Positions 35,088-43,937 of a stretch of DNA of 64,000 bases are shown one piece after another. How positions within the stretch are numbered: the first letter of the stretch is position 1; each line of letters opens with the position of its first letter. Position numbers and translations under genes: made by a program. The notes below the pieces were generated by a model, which saw nothing but the letters and a program-made list of their open reading frames with translations, did not search any database and had not been told where the DNA came from. This stretch comes from Streptomyces sp. NBC_00425 (GTDB taxonomy: Bacteria > Actinomycetota > Actinomycetes > Streptomycetales > Streptomycetaceae): positions 7,006,001 to 7,070,000 of the forward strand of contig NZ_CP107928.1 in NCBI RefSeq assembly GCF_036030735.1. The letters run 5' to 3'.

Positions 35088-36142
35088 GTAGCCAAGACAT
35101 TCCAGAAGAGAACCTGCCCGTAGAGCAGGGCCACGCGCACGGCGCGGTGGACGTGGCGGACGAGCAGAACCCGTTCGCCGACCCCGGTCTGCCGCCCCAC
35201 GAGCACCGCGTCCAGGACATCGACGAGCGGGCCGCCAAGCGGTCCGAGCGTGCGGTCGCCTTCCTGTTCACGCTGTCGATGCTCGCCACGGTCGGCTTCA
35301 TCGCCTCGTACGTGGCGATCCCGGCCGACAAGTCGATCTTCGTGTTCCCGATCGGCCACCTCAGCGCGCTGAACTTCGCGCTGGGTCTGACGCTGGGCAC
35401 GGCGCTGTTCACCATCGGCGCCGGCGCGGTCCACTGGGCCCGCACCCTGATGTCGGACGTCGAGGTCGCCGACGAGCGCCACCCGATCGCCGCGAGCCCC
35501 GAGGTCCGCGCCAAGGTCCACGCGGACTTCCGGCAGGGCGCCAAGGAGTCCGCGTTCGGCCGCCGCAAGCTGATCCGCAACACGCTGTTCGGCGCGGTCG
35601 CCCTGGTGCCGCTGTCCGGCGTCGTGCTGCTGCGCGACCTCGGCCCGCTGCCCGAGGACAAGCTCCGTCACACGCTGTGGGCCAAGGGCAAGCTGCTCGT
35701 CAACATGAACACGAACGAGCCGCTGCGTCCTTCGGACGTCGCGGTCGGTTCTCTCACCTTCGCCAAGCCCGAGGGCCTGGAGGAGCACGACGAGGACTTC
35801 CAGAACGAGATCGCCAAGGCGGCCCTGATGATCGTCCGGCTGCAGCCGGAGAACATCAAGGACAAGCGCGAGCTCGAGTGGTCGCACGACGGCATCGTGG
35901 CGTACTCGAAGATCTGCACCCACGTCGGTTGCCCGATCTCCCTGTACGAGCAGCAGACGCACCACGTGCTGTGCCCCTGCCACCAGTCCACCTTCGACCT
36001 CTCCGACGGCGCCCGAGTGATCTTCGGTCCCGCCGGTCACGCCCTGCCGCAGCTGCGCATCGGCGTGAACGACGAGGGCTACCTCGAGGCGCGCGGCGAC
36101 TTCGAGGAGCCCGTCGGTCCTGCTTTCTGGGAGCGCGGATGA
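35084..36142 (+). CDS. qcrA: Rieske iron-sulfur subunit of the bcc complex
   Basis: 352-aa Rieske protein. The 2Fe-2S ligands are in CTHVGC (Cys278, His280; Cys283 forms the disulfide) and CPCHQS (Cys297, His300). Three membrane segments precede the Rieske domain (about 60-78, 90-112, 168-185), the actinobacterial form. Overlaps qcrC upstream and qcrB downstream by 4 bp each (ATGA), so the three are coupled. Confidence 0.97.
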   Translation: MSSQDIPEENLPVEQGHAHGAVDVADEQNPFADPGLPPHEHRVQDIDERAAKRSERAVAFLFTLSMLATVGFIASYVAIPADKSIFVFPIGHLSALNFALGLTLGTALFTIGAGAVHWARTLMSDVEVADERHPIAASPEVRAKVHADFRQGAKESAFGRRKLIRNTLFGAVALVPLSGVVLLRDLGPLPEDKLRHTLWAKGKLLVNMNTNEPLRPSDVAVGSLTFAKPEGLEEHDEDFQNEIAKAALMIVRLQPENIKDKRELEWSHDGIVAYSKICTHVGCPISLYEQQTHHVLCPCHQSTFDLSDGARVIFGPAGHALPQLRIGVNDEGYLEARGDFEEPVGPAFWERG

Positions 36143-37785
36143 GCACCACAGAGAACCACGAGAGCAACGAGTCCCGCGCACGCGGGAAGGCTCCGGCCGG
36201 CGAGCGGATCGCCGACTGGGCCGACGGCCGGCTCGGGATCTACTCCCTCGCCAAGGCCAACATGCGCAAGATCTTCCCCGACCACTGGTCGTTCATGCTG
36301 GGCGAAGTGTGCATGTACAGCTTCATCATCATCATCCTGACGGGTGTGTACCTGACGCTGTTCTTCCACCCGTCGATGAACGAGGTGGAGTACCACGGCA
36401 GCTACGTCCCGCTCCAGGGACAGCTGATGTCCGAGGCGTTCAGCTCGACCCTGCACATCTCGTTCGACGTGCGGGGCGGTCTGCTCATCCGGCAGATCCA
36501 CCACTGGGCGGCGCTGATCTTCCTCGCCGGCATGTTCGTGCACATGATGCGTGTGTTCTTCACGGGCGCGTTCCGCAAGCCGCGTGAGGTCAACTGGCTG
36601 TTCGGCTTCCTGCTGTTCGTCCTCGGCATGTTCACCGGTTTCACCGGTTACTCGCTCCCGGACGACCTGCTCTCCGGCACCGGTGTGCGCTTCACCCAGG
36701 GCGCGATCCTGTCGATGCCGGTCGTCGGCACGTACATCTCGTTCTTCCTCTTCGGCGGCGAGTTCCCCGGCCACGACTTCGTGGCGCGGTTCTACTCGAT
36801 CCACATCCTGCTGCTGCCCGGCATCATGCTGGGCCTGATGGTGGGCCACCTGATCCTGGTCTTCTACCACAAGCACACGCAGTTCGCGGGCCCCGGAAAG
36901 AGCAACAAGAACGTCGTCGGCATGCCGCTGCTGCCCGTGTACATGGCCAAGGCCGGAGGCTTCTTCTTCCTGGTCTTCGGCGTCATCGCGGTCATCGCGG
37001 CGATCGCGCAGATCAACCCGATCTGGGCGATGGGCCCCTACCGTCCGGACCAGGTGTCGACCGGTGCCCAGCCCGACTGGTACATGGGCTTCGCCGAGGG
37101 CCTGATCCGCTTCATGCCGGGCTGGGAGATCAACCTCTGGGGTCACACGCTCGTCCTGGGCGTGTTCATCCCGCTGGTCCTGTTCGGCGTGGTCCTCGCG
37201 GCGCTGGCGCTCTACCCGTTCATCGAGTCCTGGATCACCGGCGACAAGCGCGAGCACCACATCCTGGACCGCCCGCGCAACGCGCCGACCCGTACGGCGC
37301 TCGGCGTCGCCTGGGTCACGATGTACATGATCACGCTGGTCGGCGGTGGCAACGACCTGTGGGCCACCCACTTCCACCTGTCGATCAACTCGATCACCTG
37401 GTTCGTCCGGATCTTCTTCTTCGTCGGACCGGTCCTCGCGTACATCCTCACCAAGCGGATCTGCCTCGGTCTGCAGCGCCGCGACAAGGACAAGGTGCTG
37501 CACGGCCGGGAGACCGGCACCATCAAGCGCCTGCCGCACGGTGAGTTCATCGAGATCCACGAGCCGCTCAGCCAGGAGCAGCTGCACACGCTCACGGCGC
37601 ACGAGCAGTACGAGCCGGCCGCGATCGGCGCCACGGTCGACGACAACGGCGTCGAGCGCAAGGTGACGGGCAAGGAGAAGCTCCGCGCCAAGATCAGCGG
37701 AGCGTACTTCGGCGAGGACCAGCAGATCCCGAAGCCCACCGTCGAGGAGTACAAGGAGATCACGAGCGGCCACGGCCACCACTGA
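36139..37785 (+). CDS. qcrB: Cytochrome b subunit of the bcc complex
   Basis: 548-aa quinol-oxidising cytochrome b. Heme ligand histidines lie in [20 protein letters not shown] and in [19 protein letters not shown]; the Qo-site loop reads GPYRPDQ (the usual PEWY is replaced by QPDWYMGF). At about 130 residues beyond the last core helix, the C-terminal extension is typical of actinobacteria. Start ATG at 36139 overlaps the qcrA stop. This completes the ctaE-qcrCAB operon, which ends at a strong terminator. Confidence 0.97.
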   Translation: MSTTENHESNESRARGKAPAGERIADWADGRLGIYSLAKANMRKIFPDHWSFMLGEVCMYSFIIIILTGVYLTLFFHPSMNEVEYHGSYVPLQGQLMSEAFSSTLHISFDVRGGLLIRQIHHWAALIFLAGMFVHMMRVFFTGAFRKPREVNWLFGFLLFVLGMFTGFTGYSLPDDLLSGTGVRFTQGAILSMPVVGTYISFFLFGGEFPGHDFVARFYSIHILLLPGIMLGLMVGHLILVFYHKHTQFAGPGKSNKNVVGMPLLPVYMAKAGGFFFLVFGVIAVIAAIAQINPIWAMGPYRPDQVSTGAQPDWYMGFAEGLIRFMPGWEINLWGHTLVLGVFIPLVLFGVVLAALALYPFIESWITGDKREHHILDRPRNAPTRTALGVAWVTMYMITLVGGGNDLWATHFHLSINSITWFVRIFFFVGPVLAYILTKRICLGLQRRDKDKVLHGRETGTIKRLPHGEFIEIHEPLSQEQLHTLTAHEQYEPAAIGATVDDNGVERKVTGKEKLRAKISGAYFGEDQQIPKPTVEEYKEITSGHGHH

Positions 37786-37812
37786 TCGTCGAGGCGTCGC
37801 CACGCCACGGTG

Positions 37813-37847
37813 AAAGGGCCCCGTCCGGTTGTCGGACGGGGCCCTTT
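37813..37847 (+). terminator. Strong terminator of ctaE-qcrCAB
   Basis: Perfect 15-bp stem: AAAGGGCCCCGTCCG (37813-37827) and CGGACGGGGCCCTTT (37833-37847), 5-nt loop. Confidence 0.92.
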
Positions 37848-37866
37848 GCCGTGCCCGTCGGCTGGA

Positions 37867-37872
37867 TAGGGT
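37867..37872 (+). promoter_or_regulatory. Candidate trpD -10 box
   Basis: TAGGGT, directly after the qcrB terminator and 59 bp before the trpD start; the -35 is poor. Confidence 0.4.
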
Positions 37873-37931
37873 GGGCACACACGTCTTCCACGGCACCCAC
37901 GGAAGATCCGTACGACACCCAGGAGCGGCTG

Positions 37932-38996
37932 ATGAGCGCTGTGACCCCCGCTGGAGGCGACACCGCGGCGGGCCGTTCCTGGCCCGAGGTGCTGAACGGT
38001 CTGCTGTACGGCCGCGACCAAGGCGCGGACGCCACGTTCTGGGCGCTGGACCGGATCATGCGCGGCGAGGCCACCGACGCGCAGATCGCCGGGTTCGTGG
38101 TGGCGCTGCGGGCCAAGGGCGAGACCGTCGAGGAGATCAACGGGCTGGTCCGGGCGATGTACGAGCACGCCAACCTGATCGAGGTGCCGGGGCCGACCGT
38201 CGACATCGTCGGCACGGGCGGCGACGGCGCGAAGACGGTCAACATCTCCACGATGTCGGCGATCGTCGTGGCCGGTGCGGGCGCCACGGTCGTCAAGCAC
38301 GGCAACCGGGCCGCGTCCTCCGCGTCCGGCGCCTCGGACGTGCTGGAGAAGCTCGGCGTCAACCTGGAGCTGACCCCGCGCCGGGTGGCCGAGGTGGCGC
38401 AGGAGGCCGGGATCACCTTCTGCTTCGCGATCAAGTTCCATCCGGCGCTGCGTCATGTCGGCGCGGCGCGCGGGCAGTTGGGCATCCGCACGGTGTTCAA
38501 CATCCTCGGCCCGCTGACCAACCCCGCCAAGGTGCGGGCACAGGCCGTCGGCGTCGCCGATCCGCTCATGGCGCCGGTCGTCGCGGGCGTCTTCGCCGAA
38601 CGCGGCAACTCGTCCCTGGTCTTCCGGGGCGACGACGGCCTCGACGAGCTGACCACGACGGCCACCTCCCGTGTGTGGGTGGTGCGCGACGGCAAGGTCA
38701 CCGAGGAGACCTTCGACCCGCGGGACGTCGGTCTCGACCTCGTGCCGGTGGAGGCCCTGCGGGGCGGGGACCCCTCGTACAACGCCGAGGTCGCCCGCCG
38801 TCTGCTGGAGGGTGAGCGCGGCCCGGTGCGCGACGCCGTCGTGCTGAACTCGGCGGCCGCGCTCGTGGCGCTCGAACCGGGCGGCGGGACGCTGGCCGAG
38901 GAGATCCGGGCCGGCATGGCGCGGGCCGCGGAATCACTCGACTCCGGTGCGGCCAAGCGGGCGCTGGAGCGCTGGGTCGCGGCCAGCAACGCCTGA
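37932..38996 (+). CDS. trpD: Anthranilate phosphoribosyltransferase
   Basis: Transfers phosphoribose from PRPP to anthranilate, second step of tryptophan synthesis. 354 aa. Signature loops: [18 protein letters not shown] (PRPP) and [14 protein letters not shown] (anthranilate); [17 protein letters not shown] follows. The ATG at 37932 has AGGAG 6 nt upstream. A TAGGGT -10 (37867-37872) sits after the qcr terminator. Other trp genes are absent here; the position after qcrB is conserved in actinobacteria. Confidence 0.96.
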   Translation: MSAVTPAGGDTAAGRSWPEVLNGLLYGRDQGADATFWALDRIMRGEATDAQIAGFVVALRAKGETVEEINGLVRAMYEHANLIEVPGPTVDIVGTGGDGAKTVNISTMSAIVVAGAGATVVKHGNRAASSASGASDVLEKLGVNLELTPRRVAEVAQEAGITFCFAIKFHPALRHVGAARGQLGIRTVFNILGPLTNPAKVRAQAVGVADPLMAPVVAGVFAERGNSSLVFRGDDGLDELTTTATSRVWVVRDGKVTEETFDPRDVGLDLVPVEALRGGDPSYNAEVARRLLEGERGPVRDAVVLNSAAALVALEPGGGTLAEEIRAGMARAAESLDSGAAKRALERWVAASNA

Positions 38997-39071
38997 CGGC
39001 CGTGAGACGCGGTCCCGCCATCCGGACACGGGTTGCGGGACCGTGATCGGCTCGCGTAGGTTCCTGTACCA

Positions 39072-39190
39072 GGTCATGAGTGACAGTCATGAGGCCCCGG
39101 CCGACTGTCCGGCAACCCTCCGTCCGTGGCGGGGTGCCCCGGGTGAAGACCAGGTCGTGGGCAACGAGGTCCACGGCAAGCGCGGATCCC
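39072..39190 (+). promoter_or_regulatory. SAM-IV riboswitch
   Basis: The stretch from GGTCATGAGTG through GGCCCCGGCC, CCGGCAACCCTCC, GCGGGGTGCCCCGGGTGA, GACCAGG and GGCAAGCGCGGATCC reproduces the SAM-IV aptamer consensus in order, including the P1 pairing (GGTCAT with the GTGAAGACC side), the SAM-core GGCAACCCTCC and the pseudoknot-forming 3' end. SAM-IV elements regulate methionine/cysteine genes in actinobacteria. Downstream are a hairpin, a six-codon ORF and then the class V aminotransferase gene. Confidence 0.93.
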
Positions 39191-39191
39191 T

Positions 39192-39226
39192 CGCACTCTT
39201 TCGAGTGAGAACGCCAGGGGTCCTGG
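39192..39226 (+). promoter_or_regulatory. Hairpins in the riboswitch expression platform
   Basis: CACTC/GAGTG around TTTC (about 39194-39207) and CCAGG (39214-39218)/CCTGG (39222-39226) lie between aptamer and mini-ORF. Neither has a U tract, so control of translation seems more likely than termination. Confidence 0.4.
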
Positions 39227-39246
39227 GTCGTCCGAGGGAGTCTCCT

Positions 39247-39267
39247 GTGAGCCAGCGAATGCGATAG
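39247..39267 (+). CDS. Six-residue leader peptide downstream of the SAM-IV riboswitch
   Basis: GTG AGC CAG CGA ATG CGA TAG encodes (f)M-S-Q-R-M-R. GGGAG lies 6 nt before the GTG, one of the best ribosome sites in the area. The ORF ends 101 nt before the aminotransferase ATG at 39369. One internal methionine codon. Too short for statistical support; the evidence is the ribosome site and its position. Confidence 0.5.
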   Translation: MSQRMR

Positions 39268-39368
39268 GGCGTAGAGCCCCGCCTCCGCACCCCCCTTTCA
39301 CCTTCCTCCGTGCTCGAGCCATGTCCGCTCGCACGGCGGTTCCCCCTTTCCTCTCACGGGAGTTCGCC

Positions 39369-40733
39369 ATGTCCGTCTCCACCGCTGCCGTCACCCGCCC
39401 CGTTTGTGCCCCGCTGGACGTTCTGGGCCGGGATGTCACCGTCCCGCTCGTCACCGGCGGCGAGGTCGCCTACGCGGCCCTCGACTACGCGGCCAGCGCC
39501 CCCGCCCTCCAGCGCGTCTGGGACGACGTCGCCGCCTACGCCCCGTACTACGGCAGCGTGCACCGCGGCGCCGGCTACCTCTCCCAGCTCTCCACGGACC
39601 TCTTCGAGAACGCCCGCAGGACCGTCGCCGAGTTCCTCGACTGCCGCCCCGACGACCAGCTGGTCTTCACCCGCTCGACGACGGACTCCCTGAACCTGCT
39701 GGCCCGCGCCCTGCCCGCCGACTGCCAGGTCTTCGTCTTCGAGACCGAGCACCACGCCTCGCTGCTGCCCTGGCAGGACGCCCGGGTCTCCTGCCTCGAC
39801 GCCCCGCGCACCCCGGGCCAGGCCGTGGAGACCCTGGAGCGGGCCCTCGCCGCCCGGGACCCGCACGGCCCGGCGCTGGTCTGCGTCACCGGCGCCTCGA
39901 ACGTCACCGGTGAGCTGTGGCCGGTGCGCGAGCTCGCGGCGGCGGCGCACGCCCACGGCGCCCGGATCGTCCTGGACGCCGCCCAGCTGGCCCCGCACCA
40001 CCCGGTGTCGGTCCAGGACCTCGACGTCGACTGGATCGCGTTCTCCGGCCACAAGCTGTACGCCCCCTTCGGCTCCGGCGTGCTGGCCGGCCGCGCGGAC
40101 TGGCTGGTCGCGGCGGACCCGTACCTCGCGGGCGGCGGCGCGAGCCGCAAGGTCACCCGGCGCGAGGACGGGGGAGTGGACGTGGAGTGGCACGAGAGCG
40201 CGGCCCGCCACGAGGCCGGCTCCCCGAACGTGATCGGCGCCTACTCCATCGCGTCGGCCTGCAAGGCCCTCACCGAGGCCGGCTTCGACGCCCTGGTCGC
40301 ACGGGAGCGGCACCTGATCGAGAAGGTGCGCACCGGCCTCGCGGAGGTCCCGGAGGTCCGGGTCCTGTCCCTCTTCGGCGACGACGCCCCGCGCGTCGGC
40401 GTGATCTCCTTCGTCGTCGAGGGCTGGAACAGCTCCCACTTCGCCGCGGCCCTGTCCGCCGAGTACGGCATCGGCGTCCGCGACGGCCTCTTCTGCGCCC
40501 ACCCCCTGGTCCGCACCCTCCTGGGCGGCGCCCCCGAGGCGCAGGGCGAGTGCGGCGCCCCCGACGCGGCTCCGGGCGAGAGGTCCCTCAACGCCATCCG
40601 GGTGAGCTTCGGCGCGGGCACCCCCGACGAGCACGTCGAACGCTTCGTGACCGCGGTCCGCGAGCTGGTGACCGACGGCGCGAAGTGGCGGTACCGCACG
40701 GAGGACGGCCGCTGCGTCCCGGCGGTGGACTGA
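39369..40733 (+). CDS. Class V aminotransferase (cysteine desulfurase/selenocysteine lyase-like)
   Basis: 454-aa PLP enzyme: PLP lysine in AFSGHKLYAPFGSGVLAG, substrate loop HHASLLPW, IRVSFGAGTPDEH at the end. It resembles SufS/CsdA-like proteins, but I cannot find a clear catalytic Cys loop of the SSGxxC type (GVRDGLFCAHPLV contains a cysteine at a similar place). The ATG at 39369 (MSVSTAAVTRPV) has GGGAG 6 nt upstream; the frame runs back to 39321. Located downstream of a SAM-IV riboswitch, so a role in sulfur amino-acid metabolism is likely. Confidence 0.9.
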   Translation: MSVSTAAVTRPVCAPLDVLGRDVTVPLVTGGEVAYAALDYAASAPALQRVWDDVAAYAPYYGSVHRGAGYLSQLSTDLFENARRTVAEFLDCRPDDQLVFTRSTTDSLNLLARALPADCQVFVFETEHHASLLPWQDARVSCLDAPRTPGQAVETLERALAARDPHGPALVCVTGASNVTGELWPVRELAAAAHAHGARIVLDAAQLAPHHPVSVQDLDVDWIAFSGHKLYAPFGSGVLAGRADWLVAADPYLAGGGASRKVTRREDGGVDVEWHESAARHEAGSPNVIGAYSIASACKALTEAGFDALVARERHLIEKVRTGLAEVPEVRVLSLFGDDAPRVGVISFVVEGWNSSHFAAALSAEYGIGVRDGLFCAHPLVRTLLGGAPEAQGECGAPDAAPGERSLNAIRVSFGAGTPDEHVERFVTAVRELVTDGAKWRYRTEDGRCVPAVD

Positions 40734-40749
40734 CCCCGCCGACCACGCG

Positions 40750-40789
40750 GCGCCCCTGCGTCCCGGTGGGGAAACCCCCTCAGGGGCGC
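40750..40789. terminator. Cruciform terminator between convergent genes
   Basis: Outer arms GCGCCCCTG (40750-40758) and CAGGGGCGC (40781-40789), perfect 9 bp, enclosing an inner GGGG AAA CCCC hairpin (40768-40778). The 3' arm lies in repeat B copy 2. Confidence 0.7.
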
Positions 40790-40810
40790 GGGGAGCTGCG
40801 CGGCCGGGCG
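40781..40810. repeat. Dispersed intergenic repeat B, copy 2
   Basis: Matches 3269-3297 with two A/G changes. Here it is combined with an upstream complementary arm to make a cruciform. Confidence 0.7.
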
Positions 40811-40825
40811 CCCGACCCGCGGAGT

Positions 40826-41107
40826 CTACGAGTCCAGGCCGATGGCGAACGCCGCCTCGAGGTCGTGCTGCGAGTACGTGCGGAACGCGACGTGGGTGTC
40901 CGTCCCCTCGACCCCGGGGATCTTGCTGATGCTGCCCGGGATGACCTCGGCGAGGTCCTCGTGCTGCTTCACCCGGACCATCGCGATGAGGTCGTAGGTC
41001 CCCGTCACGGAGAAGACCTCGCTCACGGACTCCAGCGAGGCGATCCGCTCGGCGATCTCGGGGATCCGGTCCACGCTGGTCTTGATGAGGACGATCGCGG
41101 TGATCAC
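40826..41107 (-). CDS. Stand-alone Lrp/AsnC ligand-binding (RAM) domain protein
   Basis: 93-aa protein consisting only of the alpha/beta sandwich RAM domain (VITAIVLIKTSVDRIPEI, VSEVFSVTGTYDLIAMVRVK) without the usual N-terminal helix-turn-helix. In Lrp proteins this domain binds amino acids and multimerises. The GTG at 41107 overlaps the end of the upstream rhomboid gene by 4 bp, so it is coupled to it. Possibly a ligand sensor or partner for a full-length Lrp regulator; function unproved. It lies close to trpD and the riboswitch gene, on the opposite strand. Confidence 0.92.
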   Translation of the reverse strand: MITAIVLIKTSVDRIPEIAERIASLESVSEVFSVTGTYDLIAMVRVKQHEDLAEVIPGSISKIPGVEGTDTHVAFRTYSQHDLEAAFAIGLDS

Positions 41108-41889
41108 GGCTGGTTCTCTCCCTCGGAGGCCGGAGCTGGGGCGGCCCTCACTCTAGCCGCCCGCCTGTCGCCGGCCGCCGCCCTTCCCGGGCGGCCCGGC
41201 GGACCCTTCCCGATCCCGAAACGCGCCCACGCGTAGAGGAGCCCCAGGCCGAAGCCCACCAGGTGCGCCAGATAGGCCACCCCCGGGCCCCTGGGCGCCT
41301 GTCCCGCCGCCATCCACTGCACGGCCGCCCAGAAGGGCAGCACGACCCACGCCGGGAAGCGCAGCGGCAGGAAGAACAGGAACGGAAGGAGGCTGGTGAC
41401 CCGCGCCCGGGGGAACAGGTACAGAAACGCGCCGAGCACCGCGGAGATCGCCCCGGAGGCGCCGACCAGGGACTGCGACGACCCGGCGTCGGCGGCGGCG
41501 TAGCCCAGCAGGGCCAGATAGCCGCAGCCGACGGTGAAGAGCGCGAACTCGACGCGGCCCATCCGGTCCTCGGTCATCGCCCCGAAGACGTAGAGGAAGA
41601 GCATGTTGCCCAGCAGGTGCACCCAGCTGCCGTGGACGAAGAGCGCGGTCGCGGGGGTGAGGACGGCCCGGGGCGCGCCCTCGAAGAGCTCGGCGGGCAC
41701 CACGCCCCAGCGCCGGAAATAGGCCCGCTGGGCGGCCACCAGCTCGTCGCCGGCCCCGTACGCCGGATCGAGGCCCGAGGCGGGGCTGACCAGGAAGATC
41801 AGGCAGCACAGGGCGATCAGTCCGTAGGTCACCGGCGCCGAGGGGTTCCTGACCGCTCTGCCGACCGTCCCGTTCCAGTTGCTGATCAT
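41104..41889 (-). CDS. Rhomboid-family intramembrane serine protease
   Basis: 261-aa polytopic protein with six helices. Catalytic Ser in LVGASGAISAVLGAF (GxSG) and His in AHLVGFGLGLLYAWA; HGSWVHLLGNMLFLYVFG holds the conserved loop and Asn/His region. All catalytic features are intact. The ATG at 41889 (MISNWNGTVGRAVRNPS) is used; the frame continues to 41919. The C-terminal 35 residues are disordered and basic. Substrate unknown. Overlaps the RAM-domain gene. Confidence 0.93.
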   Translation of the reverse strand: MISNWNGTVGRAVRNPSAPVTYGLIALCCLIFLVSPASGLDPAYGAGDELVAAQRAYFRRWGVVPAELFEGAPRAVLTPATALFVHGSWVHLLGNMLFLYVFGAMTEDRMGRVEFALFTVGCGYLALLGYAAADAGSSQSLVGASGAISAVLGAFLYLFPRARVTSLLPFLFFLPLRFPAWVVLPFWAAVQWMAAGQAPRGPGVAYLAHLVGFGLGLLYAWARFGIGKGPPGRPGRAAAGDRRAARVRAAPAPASEGENQP

Positions 41890-42071
41890 GGGTACAGAGC
41901 ATGACGTAACGGGACGCACCTGCCCGGAGCGCCTCGCCGCCGCACGGTCGCCGTGGACGGACGGGCGGCGGGTACCCGCCAGGCCGTAGGGTTACGAGCC
42001 ACACGCACGGGGGAGCCTTGGGCCCGACCCGGCACAGCGAGCACGACACCAGAAGGAAGTGGAAAGTCACG

Positions 42072-42311
42072 ATGACGGTTCCCCTGCCGACCGCCGCCAC
42101 GCGGTGGCGCTGCACTCTCTGCGGCAACCTCACGCGGTTCGACGTGACGCGCTCGTCGAAGGTCGTCGAGTACGTGCACCTGGACCTCGCGGGCGAGCCG
42201 AAGGTCGAGGAGCGCGAGGTGGTCAGTGAGACCATCGAGTCGGTGCGGTGTCGCTGGTGCAATGCCGTGGACCAGGTGGAACTCGTGGATCGGCCGGGCG
42301 CCGGTTCCTGA
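42072..42311 (+). CDS. Small zinc-ribbon protein, 79 aa
   Basis: MTVPLPTAATRWRCTLCGN to DRPGAGS. Two CxxC pairs (CTLC near residue 14; CRWC near 60) form a likely zinc ribbon. Preceded by AAGGAAGTGGAAAG. Separated by a hairpin (42322-42351) from the NYN gene, which is 69 bp downstream on the same strand, so the two may be cotranscribed. It could help an RNA- or nucleotide-binding partner, but that is guesswork. Confidence 0.88.
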   Translation: MTVPLPTAATRWRCTLCGNLTRFDVTRSSKVVEYVHLDLAGEPKVEEREVVSETIESVRCRWCNAVDQVELVDRPGAGS

Positions 42312-42321
42312 CGACGGGGTC

Positions 42322-42351
42322 CCCCCGCTCGAGTGAAGTCGAGAGCGGGGG
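42322..42351 (+). terminator. Hairpin between the zinc-ribbon and NYN genes
   Basis: CCCCCGCTC (42322-42330) with GAGCGGGGG (42343-42351), perfect 9-bp stem with a 12-nt loop; no T run, so it may be an attenuator or an mRNA-stabilising element. Confidence 0.5.
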
Positions 42352-42380
42352 AGGGCCCGCACAGTATTGGGGTGTGACGG

Positions 42381-43724
42381 ATGGTGGAGAGCGCAGGCGG
42401 GGGGCCGGGCGACGGCGCCGCCGAGATGCTCGACCGTCCGCTGCCGGACGGCGTGCGGCGCAGGGTCGTCACGATCGTCTCCGACGGCTTCGGCGGACTG
42501 ACCGTCGGCGAACTGCCCGCCCAGTTGCGCCAGTACGCCCGTTTCGCGCCCAACCGGCGCGCCAAGTTCGCGGGCAACGCGATGGCGGCCGCGCTGGAGA
42601 CCGATCCGCTGTTCAGACAGCGCATCGCCGAGAAGTTCAGAGAGGCCCAGCCGGAACTGTCCGGCGCTCTCGACTCCGGCTCGCCCACCCCGGCCGCGGA
42701 CCCGCTCGACGTGGCGGCCGCGGCCTATGTTCTGCGGCCCGTCGGCTGGGTGAAGCTGGTGACGTCGGCCGGCGAGGAGGCCCTGCGGGCCGACGCCGAG
42801 CGGGCCGACGAGGAGAGCCGCGCCGAACTGGAGCGGCTGCGCGAGGAGCTCGAGCAGGCACGGGAGCAGACCCGGTCGGACACCGAGCGGCTGCGCGCCG
42901 AGCTGGACGCGGCGAAGAAGGAGACGGAGTCGCTGCACCGCAAGCTGCGGTCGGCCCTCAGTGACGTCAAGCGCGGCGAGGCGGCCCTGCGCAAGGTGCA
43001 GGGCGAGATGGAGGCCGGGCGCGCCGAGGGGCACGCCCAGGTGTCCGCCGCGGAGAGCGAGTCACGGCGGCTGAAGGCGCGCCTGGGGGAGGCCGAGGCC
43101 GCTCTGGAAGCCGCCCGGCGCGCCGCCCGTGAGGGGCGCAGCGTCGAGGACATGCGGGTGCGGCTGCTGCTGGACACGGTGCTCGACGCGGCCCAGGGGC
43201 TGCGGCGCGAACTGGCGCTGCCGCCGGTGTCGGTGCGGCCCGCGGAGACCGTCGACGCGGTCGAACCAGGACGAATGACGCCGAAGGACATCGCCGCACG
43301 GGCCCTGTCGGAGCACGATCCGGCCATTCTCGATCAGTTGCTCGCACTGCCGCAGGCGCATCTCGTGGTCGACGGGTACAACGTCACCAAGACCGGCTAT
43401 CCGCAGATGCCGTTGGAGAAGCAGCGGCTGCGGCTGCTCGGCCAGCTCTCGCAACTCGCCGCGCAGACCGGCGCCGAGGTCACCTGTGTCTTCGACGGCG
43501 CCGAGCTCGTCGCTCCGGTGCTGCTCGCGCCGCCGCGCGGGGTGCGGGTGCTGTTCTCCAAGCCGGGGATCACGGCCGACGAGCTGATCCGGCAGCTGGT
43601 GCGGGCCGAGCCGCCCGGCCGGCCGGTCATCGTCGCCTCGACCGACCGTGAGGTGGCCGACGGGATCGCGAAGGCGGGTGCCCGACCGGTGGCTTCCGCG
43701 GTGCTTCTGAAGCGACTGTCCTGA
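42381..43724 (+). CDS. NYN-domain putative ribonuclease with central coiled coil
   Basis: 447-aa protein: an N-terminal helical domain (residues 20-130), a long charged coiled coil (about 135-255, ELERLREELEQAREQTRS and similar), and a C-terminal NYN/YacP-like nuclease domain (about 325-447). The NYN domain keeps the acidic residues of PIN-like RNases: VVDGYNVTKTGYP, VTCVFDGAE and VIVASTDREVADG. YacP/Rae1 relatives cut mRNA at the ribosome. The ATG at 42381 follows GTGTGACGG. The architecture is a known actinobacterial one, function unstudied as far as I know. Confidence 0.9.
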   Translation: MVESAGGGPGDGAAEMLDRPLPDGVRRRVVTIVSDGFGGLTVGELPAQLRQYARFAPNRRAKFAGNAMAAALETDPLFRQRIAEKFREAQPELSGALDSGSPTPAADPLDVAAAAYVLRPVGWVKLVTSAGEEALRADAERADEESRAELERLREELEQAREQTRSDTERLRAELDAAKKETESLHRKLRSALSDVKRGEAALRKVQGEMEAGRAEGHAQVSAAESESRRLKARLGEAEAALEAARRAAREGRSVEDMRVRLLLDTVLDAAQGLRRELALPPVSVRPAETVDAVEPGRMTPKDIAARALSEHDPAILDQLLALPQAHLVVDGYNVTKTGYPQMPLEKQRLRLLGQLSQLAAQTGAEVTCVFDGAELVAPVLLAPPRGVRVLFSKPGITADELIRQLVRAEPPGRPVIVASTDREVADGIAKAGARPVASAVLLKRLS

Positions 43725-43854
43725 AGGTCGAAGTTGCGGGCTCAATGACCGAATTGGCGGAATCGTCACGCAACGTAGCGTCAATCGGTCAATCACTGCA
43801 CGTGAGTTGTGTGAAAAAACTGCGTTGCGTGATGGGTTTTTTCTGCCGGGGGAT

Positions 43855-43884
43855 TTGAACTGATCACGGGAAGGTCACTAAGGT
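43855..43884 (+). promoter_or_regulatory. Promoter of the first NlpC/P60 gene
   Basis: TTGAAC (43855-43860), 18-bp spacer, TAAGGT (43879-43884). The start would be near 43891, giving a leader of about 47 nt that contains a 6-bp inverted repeat (GTGATC 43888-43893 with GATCAC 43910-43915). Confidence 0.55.
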
Positions 43885-43937
43885 CTGGTGATCGAACCTC
43901 CAAACGGGTGATCACTCAAAAGAAGGAGCCCGTCTCC

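Noticed and set aside
43725..43937. c-di-AMP (ydaO-type) riboswitch upstream of the NlpC/P60 gene
   Set aside because: Such elements precede some Streptomyces wall-hydrolase genes, but the leader here is only about 47 nt and lacks the aptamer core. Only a promoter and a small inverted repeat are visible.
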